Positions 44,955-53,320 of a DNA stretch of 64,000 nt are shown here, in pieces; position 1 is the stretch's first letter, and each line of letters begins with the position of its first letter. The notes under the pieces are model-generated. The model made no database searches. It saw nothing but the letters and a program-made list of their open reading frames with translations, and was not told the DNA's origin. Source of the stretch: Bacillus sp. FJAT-18017 (GTDB taxonomy: Bacteria > Bacillota > Bacilli > Bacillales > Cytobacillaceae); assembly GCF_001278805.1 (NCBI RefSeq), contig NZ_CP012602.1, forward strand, positions 4,927,501 through 4,991,500, in the 5' to 3' direction. Made by a program: the position numbers and the translations under genes.

Positions 44955-46628
44955 TTATTCCACTTTAGGCAAAAAATCAATCGCGGAAGCGGAGCCTTCC
45001 CTGCTCGAATCGGCTGCTCCATACATCTCATCGTTTTCATGGTCTAACTGAATTGCCTGGACATTACCGATAACATGCGGTTCCTCTCCAAATTCGAAGT
45101 TCATCGATTCAAGTTTTCCTTTTGCAACCATATCAATACCTTGCTCCCATGAAATAAGCTGGCCAGGGGCACAAAATATTCGTGGTTCCTCAATGGCATC
45201 TTTAAGGCTCATTCCAAAATCGACAATGTTTACAATTGTTTGGAACACCGAAGCAATAATTGTCGGACCACCGGGTGAACCTAGGGTCAATACTGGCTTA
45301 CCATCCTTAAAAAGAATGGTTGGGGATTTGCAGCTCACCGGCCGTTTTCCCGGTCCAGGTTCATTGACTCCTCCTGGGAGCGGATCAAAGTCAGTCAGCT
45401 CATTGTTCAGGAAAAAGCCGTAACCAGGTACTATGATACCTGTCCCAAAAGGATGCTCTACCGTGGACGTACATGCAACAATGTTACCGAAAGCGTCGGC
45501 AACTGTAAAATGAGTTGTCTCGCTTTGCTCGGCGTCTGCTGGCTGCCTGACTACTGGTCGCCCTTCTTTCCCTTCATATTTCCACGGGTTTCCGAAATCA
45601 ATATCTGGGTTACGAAATTCAAAGTTGATCTGGGCAAGCCGTTCGGCAAGGTAGCGTTCATCGGAAAGCCCTTTTAATGGAATATCGGTGCTTCGGGGAT
45701 CTCCCATATAGGCAACTTTATCTGAAAAGGCTAACCGCATGATCTCAGCAAACAAGTAGTATTTTTCCCAGGATTTAAGGCCATAGGATTTCAAATCAAA
45801 GTTCTCTAACAGGCTTAAGATATAAAGCAGGCTCGGCCCCCCTGCTGTGGGCGGGCTTGCTGATGCAATATCATACCCACGGTAACTTCCCCGGACTGGC
45901 TCGTCCACGGTGTGCGTGTATTTTTTCAAGTCATCAAGAGTCATGAACCCTCCATGGTCCCGAATCGTGTTTACAATTGCCTCAGCAATTTCACCTTCAT
46001 AAAATACTTCAACCCCTTCCTCCCCGATTAAGCGGAATGTTCTTGCGAGGTGGGGTTTCTTAAGAATATGTCCTTCCTCGAGGCCTTCTGAAAAATAAAG
46101 CTTCCTTGCCTCATTCCCTAGCCGGTAATTAAACTTGTCGAGCATATCCATATGGACCCAGTTCATCGGAATTCCTTCCTCGCAAGCTTGGGCGGCTGGT
46201 TCAACAAGTTCGGAAAGCGGCTTTGTTCCATATTCCTTTAGCGCCGCATCCATTGCTTTTAGTATTCCGGGTATCCCGACTGCAGTCGCGTGGGTCGAAC
46301 GTTTCCGGAATTCAATAACCTCTCCGTTTTCATCGAGGAACATTTCAGGATGTGCAGCTGCTGGAGCTTCCGAGTGTCCGTCAAATATCTTTGTTGCCCC
46401 AGTATCTTTGTGGTAAACCATAAAGAATCCGGATCCTCCGATCCCTGTATTCGACGGTTCACCAACATTAAGGGCAAACTGGATGGCCACAGCTGCATCT
46501 ATGGCATTCCCGCCATTTTTCAATATATCCGCGCCAATCTTGGTGGCAAGCGGGTGGGCGGTAGCGACCATCCCATATTTTCCTTTTGCTGTTTCTCTTT
46601 CTGGTAAACATCTATTAGAACGTGGCAA
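44955..46628 (-). CDS. ggt: Gamma-glutamyltransferase, cytosolic YwrD type
   Basis: 557 residues. The catalytic threonine of the auto-processing site is in SETTHFTVADAFGN (about residue 368); GGNAIDAAVAIQFALNVGEP, GIGGSGFFMVYH and GSPGGPTIIASVFQ are family motifs. Hydrolyses or transfers gamma-glutamyl groups. There is no signal peptide, unlike the secreted Ggt, so this fits the YwrD-like group. The frame is open 36 codons upstream of my TTG start (46628), which has AAAGGGG 8 bases upstream. Confidence 0.88.
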   Translation of the reverse strand: MPRSNRCLPERETAKGKYGMVATAHPLATKIGADILKNGGNAIDAAVAIQFALNVGEPSNTGIGGSGFFMVYHKDTGATKIFDGHSEAPAAAHPEMFLDENGEVIEFRKRSTHATAVGIPGILKAMDAALKEYGTKPLSELVEPAAQACEEGIPMNWVHMDMLDKFNYRLGNEARKLYFSEGLEEGHILKKPHLARTFRLIGEEGVEVFYEGEIAEAIVNTIRDHGGFMTLDDLKKYTHTVDEPVRGSYRGYDIASASPPTAGGPSLLYILSLLENFDLKSYGLKSWEKYYLFAEIMRLAFSDKVAYMGDPRSTDIPLKGLSDERYLAERLAQINFEFRNPDIDFGNPWKYEGKEGRPVVRQPADAEQSETTHFTVADAFGNIVACTSTVEHPFGTGIIVPGYGFFLNNELTDFDPLPGGVNEPGPGKRPVSCKSPTILFKDGKPVLTLGSPGGPTIIASVFQTIVNIVDFGMSLKDAIEEPRIFCAPGQLISWEQGIDMVAKGKLESMNFEFGEEPHVIGNVQAIQLDHENDEMYGAADSSREGSASAIDFLPKVE

Positions 46629-46856
46629 TATGACTACCCCTTTCAAAAAACACTTATAAAGAACTAGTACCCGGGGGTGTTTTTCTTGAAACTGGACGAG
46701 TTTGACAGGGCCTTGTACTAATGAAAGTATTACCATCTAGAGAATGATTTTCAGTTCTTCAGACAGGATAATATTTGATTCATCCTGTGCGAAAATGTCC
46801 ACATAGTTGATTAGAATAACCAATAAAGATTTCAGATTCAAACTTTCTTTTCCCAT

Positions 46857-46887
46857 TAAAAAACCAGCGGAATATTTCCCGCTGGTT
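46857..46887 (-). terminator. Terminator of the YtxH-like gene
   Basis: On the minus strand AACCAGCGG ... CCGCTGGTT then TTTTT. Confidence 0.85.
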
Positions 46888-46899
46888 GTCTTCAATCAA

Positions 46900-47748
46900 T
46901 TAATATTTCTTCTTCTCATCTTCATCATGGTAGGGAGTCTCTTGGCCGCCAGTTGTGTGTGTGCCATCTTCGTTGTTATAGCCAAGACCGCCTGAACCAT
47001 CAGAGTTCGCATTGGCATCGCCGCCGACTACATCCCCAACGGAACCGGAGGTGTTACCCATTCCGTAGTCTGTAGTTGTGTCGCTATCCCCGTAGGAAGA
47101 TCCGCTTGTTAAGTCTGAAGTTGTGCCAGCTTCAAAGCTTGAAGTAGGGCTTGTCCCAGTTAACGAGCCAGACGCTTCACCAAGGTATGTGCCAGTCGAA
47201 CCTGCCATCGCAGTAGTTGATGTGCTGTTCAATGTCGTATCCGCTCCGCCTGTTGGAACAGCGCTCTTCAGCTCTGTCCCCGCCTCTGCTACTTTAGAGC
47301 CAATCGTTTTCACTTCACCTTTAACACCCATCACGGTGTTAATCGCATCCTTTGAAATATCTTTCACTTCGGAAACCTTGCCGAACAAATCGCCGTTCAG
47401 CCGATCATATAATGATTGTGCATCCGAAATGGCTTCCTTCAGAACATTGGATGCTTGTTGAAATTGGGACATCATTTGATCCTTTACTTCTGTCGGATTG
47501 CTTTTCACTTCAGTAAACATGCTCTTAGAAGAATCCTTCAGGTTTGTAGCCGTTTCCTTAAGGCTTGAGCGAGTTGAAGAGTCTAGCAGTGTGAGAACTC
47601 CTCCGATAACACCACCGATGACAATCCCCTTCAGCAGTTTGCTGTTCTTTTCATTTTCCGTATAGCTATAAGACTGGTTATAAGACTGATTCTGGTTCAG
47701 GTTCTCGCTCTGGTTTTGGTTTTGGTACTGATTTTCAAACTCGTTCAT
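46900..47748 (-). CDS. YtxH-like protein with long Ser/Thr/Gly-rich tail
   Basis: 282 residues. The N-terminus is Gln/Asn-rich, followed by a glycine-rich hydrophobic segment (LLKGIVIGGVIGGVLTLLD) and the charged helix of YtxH proteins (SSLKETATNLKDSSKSMFTE). From about 150 the chain is low-complexity Ser/Thr/Gly. YtxH-like proteins are stress-linked, membrane-associated and of unknown role. The long tail is unusual. AGGAGG precedes the ATG. Confidence 0.7.
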   Translation of the reverse strand: MNEFENQYQNQNQSENLNQNQSYNQSYSYTENEKNSKLLKGIVIGGVIGGVLTLLDSSTRSSLKETATNLKDSSKSMFTEVKSNPTEVKDQMMSQFQQASNVLKEAISDAQSLYDRLNGDLFGKVSEVKDISKDAINTVMGVKGEVKTIGSKVAEAGTELKSAVPTGGADTTLNSTSTTAMAGSTGTYLGEASGSLTGTSPTSSFEAGTTSDLTSGSSYGDSDTTTDYGMGNTSGSVGDVVGGDANANSDGSGGLGYNNEDGTHTTGGQETPYHDEDEKKKY

Positions 47749-47992
47749 TGCAATTCCTCCTCAATCCTATTTAGTAAAGTTTAACCTGTTTGTGTATTTC
47801 CCGGATATGAGGCAAGCTAAACAACTTGTTTTTCATACTTTCCTTTTTCTGCAAGGGTAATTATTCCTATTTTTCGACAAATTCCTCACACTTTCCTAAG
47901 CCTGGTGAGCTTCTACGGGACTAAACGTCCATGAAGGATAGCGGTTAAAACTAACACCAATACTGCCTAACCCTAAATTTAATAGAAAAAAA

Positions 47993-48017
47993 CAAAACCC
48001 CGCCGCGGCGGGATTTT
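47993..48017 (-). terminator. Terminator of yfkD
   Basis: On the minus strand AAATCCCGCCGCGGCGGGG then TTTTGTTTTTTT. Confidence 0.85.
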
Positions 48018-48024
48018 TACTGGT

Positions 48025-48819
48025 TTATCTTGGGCGTTCGCTCGCTGCGAAACTGAAGGAAACGTAGTCCTGAATCGGGATCCATGCTCCAATTCCCTGG
48101 GAAGTAACATTTTTAACAACAATCGATTTCTTGTTTCCTTTTAGGACAAGATATACCTCGCCGTATGTTACCTTTCCTTTTTCGTTTATGGCTGGGGCAT
48201 AAGCGTACAAGTAACCAAGACGTTTCCTAGGAATGTTGTAAATTTGATCTTTTTTCGTTCCTAGACCGACTACAGTCTCAAACGCGAGAGGAAGCTTTGA
48301 TTTGCGGGAAGCTTTAATTAACATCATCTTCTTTACTTCGTCGGCGTTTGGAATTTTCGCTGTCAGGCCGCCCTTGATAACCTTCTGGGACTCCTGGACA
48401 TAATGGATTTGGTACGGCTTTTCACCGCCGCGATTGTCGAAATAGTTCGTGTTAATTTTTTGGAATTCCCAATTTGGTGATGTTTCGGCTGATTCATAAT
48501 TGAGTGGCCATTGGCCGAGATAAATGATTGCCTTATAACCCAGTGCAAATGGCGTGCTATTAATACTCGTTTCATTGAGCATCCGGATCAGGTTAGGATT
48601 CTCAATCTTCACCTTGGTCGTATCAATGAGCCGCTTGGCTAGCTCGCTTGGCTGAAGCAGTGGTTCATCCTGGTTCGGATTCGGGTACGTATTTTCTTTT
48701 GTGATATTCATAGCACCTTCTGGAATGACTGTTTTCGGCTGGCTTTTTTCAGCAGCAGCCGGCGAAATGAGCAAAAGTGCAAAAGTAACTGTAAGAATGA
48801 GCGCACCTAATTTTTTCAC
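48025..48819 (-). CDS. yfkD: YfkD family secreted protein
   Basis: 264 residues. Signal peptide (LILTVTFALLLISPAAA) and the YfkD body: MLNETSINSTPFALGYKAII, YLGQWPLNYESAETSPNWEF and YQIHYVQESQKVIKGG. The end is SQGIGAWIPIQDYVSFSF. Function unknown; sporulation/envelope association is suspected from its distribution in Bacillaceae. AAAGGAG precedes the ATG. First of the yfk-like block. Confidence 0.88.
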   Translation of the reverse strand: MKKLGALILTVTFALLLISPAAAEKSQPKTVIPEGAMNITKENTYPNPNQDEPLLQPSELAKRLIDTTKVKIENPNLIRMLNETSINSTPFALGYKAIIYLGQWPLNYESAETSPNWEFQKINTNYFDNRGGEKPYQIHYVQESQKVIKGGLTAKIPNADEVKKMMLIKASRKSKLPLAFETVVGLGTKKDQIYNIPRKRLGYLYAYAPAINEKGKVTYGEVYLVLKGNKKSIVVKNVTSQGIGAWIPIQDYVSFSFAASERPR

Positions 48820-48943
48820 AAAAAAGAACTCCTTTCACAAAGTGCATTTGTTTGCCTTTAGTGTTTTCGGAGTTCGCTGATTTTATCCAAGTGGGTTGCC
48901 CATTTTTGGACATATAATTTTACCATATTTTTTTCTAATTTGT

Positions 48944-49561
48944 TCACGCGCTGGCAGCCATCAGTTTGTAAAAAATACGTTCAAAAATAGGATAGAAGAG
49001 ATCAATGATCGGGCCAATCGCAAAGGTAACGATCAAAGTTCCTATCCCAATCGGGCCGCCTACAAGCAAGGCAAGCATTAACGCCAATAGTTCTGTGGCT
49101 GTTTTTGCGATTGTGATACTGATATTAAATCGGTTTTTGATTCCCATCATGAAATTATCGATAGGAAGCAACGGAAATTTTGCCTGCAAATATATAGCTG
49201 CACCAATACTAATAATGACCAACCCTGCAAGAAATCCAATCATTTTCACGGTTAATTTCTCAGGTGTCCATTCATTTAGAACAAATAGCAGCCAGACATC
49301 AATCATCGGGCCAACTGAGAACAGCAGAACAAAAGCAAGCAGCTCGGGCTTCTTTTTATGTAAAAACGCATTGACAACCATTAAAATAGCAGCAACAATC
49401 ATAACCCAATTTCCTACAGTAAGCCCGAATGTCTCGGATAACCCGACATTCAGGGCATCCCACGCCCCCGCGCCAACATCAGCCACAATTGTCAGGGAAA
49501 CCCCAAAGGTTAGAATAATAAGGCCAATAATAAAAAATGATGTCCTGTAGAAAAATGCCAT
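48944..49561 (-). CDS. YczE/YitT-type integral membrane protein
   Basis: 205 residues, five to six membrane segments, with the family stretch SLTIVADVGAGAWDALNVGL. Related proteins (YczE) affect lipopeptide or antibiotic synthesis, but the role is general and unknown. GAGGGG precedes the ATG. Transcribed as a single gene. Confidence 0.75.
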   Translation of the reverse strand: MAFFYRTSFFIIGLIILTFGVSLTIVADVGAGAWDALNVGLSETFGLTVGNWVMIVAAILMVVNAFLHKKKPELLAFVLLFSVGPMIDVWLLFVLNEWTPEKLTVKMIGFLAGLVIISIGAAIYLQAKFPLLPIDNFMMGIKNRFNISITIAKTATELLALMLALLVGGPIGIGTLIVTFAIGPIIDLFYPIFERIFYKLMAASA

Positions 49562-49810
49562 AATTTACCCCTCAAAAATAATTGTCAGAATGTTTACAAA
49601 AATTAAGTAACAGTGTATACTTACATTATCTAATCAAAAGGAGGGCTGAATCAAATCGCTCTAAATACACATATGAAGGAGGCGGGAATCACTAATTTAT
49701 GTTGACTGATATTGATTTTACCATATTAAGCATAAAGGTTGGTGATTGTTCCCAAATAAAAGCGACTTGATTAATACCAAAACAATGACATCCAAAAAAT
49801 ACTTAGCAAA

Positions 49811-49850
49811 TAAATGACTCCTGGCCATATCCAAAGCCTGGAGTCATTTT
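49811..49850. terminator. Terminator-like hairpin 1
   Basis: AAATGACTCC ... GGAGTCATTTT. Confidence 0.7.
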
Positions 49851-49953
49851 CGTTTATGAGACCACTTTCAACCCGATTGCAGAGCAAATGACCAGAACTA
49901 TACAGACAATCCTTCGCCACCCCTTTGATTCCCCGTATACGAGAACTCTCCAC

Positions 49954-49996
49954 AAAAAGCCCGGGAGAACTGATTGACTGTTCTCCCGGGCTTTTA
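49954..49996. terminator. Terminator-like hairpin 2
   Basis: A 16-bp perfect stem AAAAGCCCGGGAGAAC / GTTCTCCCGGGCTTTT with a 9-base loop, about 110 bp past the chaA stop. Confidence 0.8.
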
Positions 49997-50104
49997 TACC
50001 TCCGTAGCAAAGCAACTAATTCTATGCCGAGGCTCTTCTCTAGGATCAGGCCAACACTTGTTTGCGGAACTCCAGAAGATCTATTTTAAACATCTGGAAA
50101 CTGA

Positions 50105-51160
50105 CTATAGGAGGAAAAATCCTATACCCATAATGACATAAGCAGCAAGCAATGTTAAACCTTCAAACCAGTTTGATTCGCCGTCATTGGAGATGATGAC
50201 CATCAGCAGGACGGAGGAAACCATCGCAACCAGCTCCGGCAGTGTGAAGACGAGCGGCATTGCTTCAGCAAACAACAGGGAAATAAGGACAAGTACAGGA
50301 GCGACAAACATCGCAATCTGCAAGGTTGAGCCAATAGCAATTTCAACTGCTATGTCCATTTTATTTTTATAGGCAAAGATAATTGCCGATGCGTGCTCGG
50401 CCGCATTACCGACAATGGCAACAATAATGACCCCGATGAACAGTTCGGTCCAGCCGAATGAATGGGCAACCGCCTCGAACGTATGGACAAGATTTTCCGA
50501 CACATAGGCAACCGCAATAGTTGCAAGGGCGAGGACAAGGATTGCTTTCCCTTTGCTCCATTCCGGTTCCTCATGGCTATGTTCCCCGTTATTTTCACTC
50601 TGATAAACCCCGCGGTGAGTAACAAGCTTGAAAAATAGTGCCGCAAGATAAAGTGCAATTAAGATAATAGAAATTCCGATACTTAATGAAATTGTTTTAC
50701 TTTCACTCATTCCCATTGAAAAAACTTCAGGAATAACAAACGCAACTACAACCGCAAACATAAGCAGCCCCGAGTTGTGGCGTGCATCATGAACGTTGAA
50801 AACCTGGCGCTTGAACTTTACTCCACCAATGAAAAAGGACAATCCAGCGACAAGCAGCAGGTTCCCAAGTACCGAACCGGTGAGTGATGCAAGCACAACG
50901 CCTGTCAGACCGGCCTTTAATGCGAAAATTGAAATGATCAGCTCGACCGCGTTCCCAAAGGTTGCGTTCAATAGGCCGCCAATCCTCGGACCCGCAATGA
51001 CTGCAAGGCTCTCAGTCGCGCGCCCCATGAAGCTAGCGAGCGCGACAATCGTTAAACAGTAAATGACAAATAATAGCGTACTTGGCCAGTGCATAAGGCT
51101 CCCAATTACAGACAGCGGAACGCCGACAAAGGTAAGAATCATAAAAATTTTATTAGCCAC
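50105..51160 (-). CDS. chaA: Calcium/proton antiporter, ChaA/YfkE
   Basis: 351 residues, about 11 membrane segments. The two alpha repeats of the CaCA family are GLLNATFGNAVELIISIFAL and VGNAAEHASAIIFAYKNKMD, each with the essential glutamate. Exports Ca2+ in exchange for H+. The start is GTG at 51160 with GAGGG 8 bases upstream; an ATG five bases earlier is out of frame. Monocistronic. Confidence 0.92.
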   Translation of the reverse strand: MANKIFMILTFVGVPLSVIGSLMHWPSTLLFVIYCLTIVALASFMGRATESLAVIAGPRIGGLLNATFGNAVELIISIFALKAGLTGVVLASLTGSVLGNLLLVAGLSFFIGGVKFKRQVFNVHDARHNSGLLMFAVVVAFVIPEVFSMGMSESKTISLSIGISIILIALYLAALFFKLVTHRGVYQSENNGEHSHEEPEWSKGKAILVLALATIAVAYVSENLVHTFEAVAHSFGWTELFIGVIIVAIVGNAAEHASAIIFAYKNKMDIAVEIAIGSTLQIAMFVAPVLVLISLLFAEAMPLVFTLPELVAMVSSVLLMVIISNDGESNWFEGLTLLAAYVIMGIGFFLL

Positions 51161-51246
51161 ATAGTTCCCTCACAATCTCTATCTAAATATCTTCCACATA
51201 ACTTTACCCGTGTTTTTGTCATTTATTCCCGTTACGCGAGATGGAT

Positions 51247-51633
51247 TTAAGACGATAGTAATTCGAAGGTTTCCTTGATTGTGATACTGCCGGCGACTGA
51301 CTGAGCCATCGGGCAGTTTTTTGCAGCAACATCAATTGCCTTTTGAATCTGTGTTTCGTCAAGCTGCCGGCCCCTAATTATATAATGGATGTGAATACGC
51401 TCAATTTTGCCAGTCCCGCCATCCGCTCGGTCAACCTCAGCTTGGATTTTTATATCCTCAATATCAATGCGTTTCTTTGTTAAAATTTTTCTCAGTACTC
51501 CGCCGCTGCAGACCGCAATTGAGGCAACCATCAATTGGTATGGCCTGTGCCCGGCACCGTCCTTGCCAGAGACATCAAGGCGTCCATAAGGCAAATCCCC
51601 ATAAAAGCCTTCTTCCTTCATAAAGAACTCCAC
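51247..51633 (-). CDS. OsmC family peroxiredoxin-like protein
   Basis: 128 residues from GTG 51633. The OsmC cysteines are in SIAVCSGGVLRKIL and AKNCPMAQSV. OsmC proteins reduce organic hydroperoxides with two cysteines; this sits near the metal and oxidative stress genes. The frame opens 42 codons upstream, but the family begins at about this GTG and the earlier stretch looks unlike OsmC. The ribosome site is mediocre. Confidence 0.8.
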   Translation of the reverse strand: MEFFMKEEGFYGDLPYGRLDVSGKDGAGHRPYQLMVASIAVCSGGVLRKILTKKRIDIEDIKIQAEVDRADGGTGKIERIHIHYIIRGRQLDETQIQKAIDVAAKNCPMAQSVAGSITIKETFELLSS

Positions 51634-51949
51634 TTTACCACCCACTTCCTCTTTTGGTTTTTTTACTGTATAGAGAATACCGTAATTATTAATTTTAGAA
51701 AAGATTATTTTGTATATTGATTTTAAGGGGATTTCGAGAATCAGAGAAAGCAGTGCCAAAAAGGTATCATTAGAAATATCCTATATGACGTTTAAACAAA
51801 CTGCACTCGCCAAAAGGTAACATAGAGCCTTCCTACATAACGTTTCATCAGGCAATAATTCCTTCCATATACTATCTTCCTGCTTGCAAAACTACCCTCC
51901 AAAAGATACCATCAACATGAAATCTTTCAGCAATCGGGGTCTTAACATT

Positions 51950-53119
51950 ATGAAAAAAACACCTGGAGGACATTTTTGGATTCTGGTCAGTACCATAGGC
52001 ATTTCCGGGCTTTCGCAGGGGATGCTGCTACCACTTGTGGCAATTATTTTAGAAAAAGACGGCTTTTCGTCCTTATCAAACGGAATCAACGCAACTGCAC
52101 TTTATATTGCGATTTTACTTGCCTCACCGTTTATGGAAGGACCGCTTAGAAGGTTCGGATATAAACCTATCATGCTTGCCGGGGGGCTTAGCGTGGCGGT
52201 TGCACTTGCGCTGTTCCCCGCCTGGAAAAGCTTCTGGTTCTGGTTTTTCCTAAGGTTCTTAATTGGAATTGGCGACCACTTCCTTCACTTTAGTGCCCAA
52301 ACCTGGATTACTGCGGCATCCCCGGAGAATCGCCGCGGCCGGAATGTGTCGTTGTACGGATTATTTTTTGGAATCGGATTTGCGGCCGGTCCGCTCATGA
52401 CCCGGCTGGTTACTATCAACGAAGCACTCCCGTTCATGATATCTTCGGCACTTTCGTTACTCTCCTGGCTGTTTGTGTGGCTTCTGCGAAATGATTTTCC
52501 AGATTCAGACGGAACTGTAGGCAGCTCCTACAAGAGTTCCTTCTCACGCTTCAGCAAGGTGCTGAAAATTGCCTGGGTGTCATTATTGCCACCACTAGGA
52601 TATGGTTTCCTAGAAGCTTCACTGAATGGCAACTTTCCAGTTCTGGCGCTCCGGAATGGGCTCGATGTGTCGGCTGTTTCAATTATCCTGCCAGCATTCT
52701 CAATTGGCGGTATTCTCTTTCAATTTCCGCTTGGGGTGATGAGTGACAAGTACGGACGACGAAATGTCCTGATGGGGATCATGCTGACCGGGTTCTTCTG
52801 TTTTATCGGGGCTGGTATATTTTATGATTCAGCCATCGGCCTTTTGATAACATTCTTCCTTGCCGGAATGGCAGTCGGAACTACCTTCTCTCTCGGGATT
52901 AGTTATATGGCCGACTTGCTTCCAAGGCAGCTTCTACCGGCGGGGAACCTGATGTGCGGAATATTTTTTAGCCTCGGCAGTGTCAGCGGCCCATTTTTTG
53001 GCGGCCTCGCCATCCAATTTACTGAGGGCGGCAGTTTCTTCTATTTGATAAGTTTTATTTTGTTGATGATTTTTTTGGCACTGGCTGTTTTCAAACAACC
53101 TTCACTAGCAAAAGGTTAA
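51950..53119 (+). CDS. yfkF: MFS transporter, YfkF-like
   Basis: 389 residues, about 12 membrane segments, with MFS signatures FPLGVMSDKYGRRNVLMGIM and the TM4-5 region QTWITAASPENRRGRNVSLY. Probable drug or solute exporter; substrate unknown. I chose the ATG at 51950 since residues before it (22 more codons) are hydrophilic and lack a ribosome site; GGGG precedes it weakly. Confidence 0.82.
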   Translation: MKKTPGGHFWILVSTIGISGLSQGMLLPLVAIILEKDGFSSLSNGINATALYIAILLASPFMEGPLRRFGYKPIMLAGGLSVAVALALFPAWKSFWFWFFLRFLIGIGDHFLHFSAQTWITAASPENRRGRNVSLYGLFFGIGFAAGPLMTRLVTINEALPFMISSALSLLSWLFVWLLRNDFPDSDGTVGSSYKSSFSRFSKVLKIAWVSLLPPLGYGFLEASLNGNFPVLALRNGLDVSAVSIILPAFSIGGILFQFPLGVMSDKYGRRNVLMGIMLTGFFCFIGAGIFYDSAIGLLITFFLAGMAVGTTFSLGISYMADLLPRQLLPAGNLMCGIFFSLGSVSGPFFGGLAIQFTEGGSFFYLISFILLMIFLALAVFKQPSLAKG

Positions 53120-53194
53120 TTTTATTTTTTATGAATATATATAGAAAGAGAATAATATTTCGTTCTTATAGCTTCCCAAAAAATAATTCCTATG

Positions 53195-53209
53195 ATAGAA
53201 TAATTCTAA
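53195..53209 (+). promoter_or_regulatory. PerR box in the pfeT promoter
   Basis: ATAGAATAATTCTAA fits the PerR consensus (TTAGAATNATTCTAA-type, 7-1-7) with one mismatch. It overlaps a TAGAAT -10 (53196-53201; -35 about TTCCCA 17 bp upstream). In B. subtilis PerR and Fur control pfeT. The hairpin at 53229-53270 lies between it and the gene. Confidence 0.6.
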
Positions 53210-53228
53210 ATAAGAAACCAAATGCTTT

Positions 53229-53270
53229 ATGCTGCTATTCAGTCCTGAATAGCGGCATTCGTCTTTTTAT
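53229..53270 (+). terminator. Terminator or attenuator hairpin in the pfeT leader
   Basis: TGCTGCTATTCAG ... TGAATAGCGGCA then CGTCTTTTT. It may end yfkF transcripts, or attenuate transcripts from the PerR-box promoter. Confidence 0.7.
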
Positions 53271-53320
53271 AGGCTTAATGAGGTTGAATATTATTCTCAA
53301 TTAGGGAGGCGTAATCGAAA

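Larger units (their letters stand above)
49562..50104. other. Gene-free stretch with two strong hairpins
   Basis: No supported protein gene. It contains GGAGG-like motifs without credible frames (for example near 49640 and 49683), and two strong terminator-like hairpins at 49811-49850 and 49954-49996. A short RNA could lie between them; this is inference. Confidence 0.5.

Noticed and set aside
49687..49790. Short + strand frames behind AGGAGG-like motifs upstream of the two hairpins
   Set aside because: 10 and 23 codons, poor spacing and no conservation visible.
49771..50010. 79-codon minus strand frame
   Set aside because: It spans two terminator hairpins and has no start signals, so it is not a gene.
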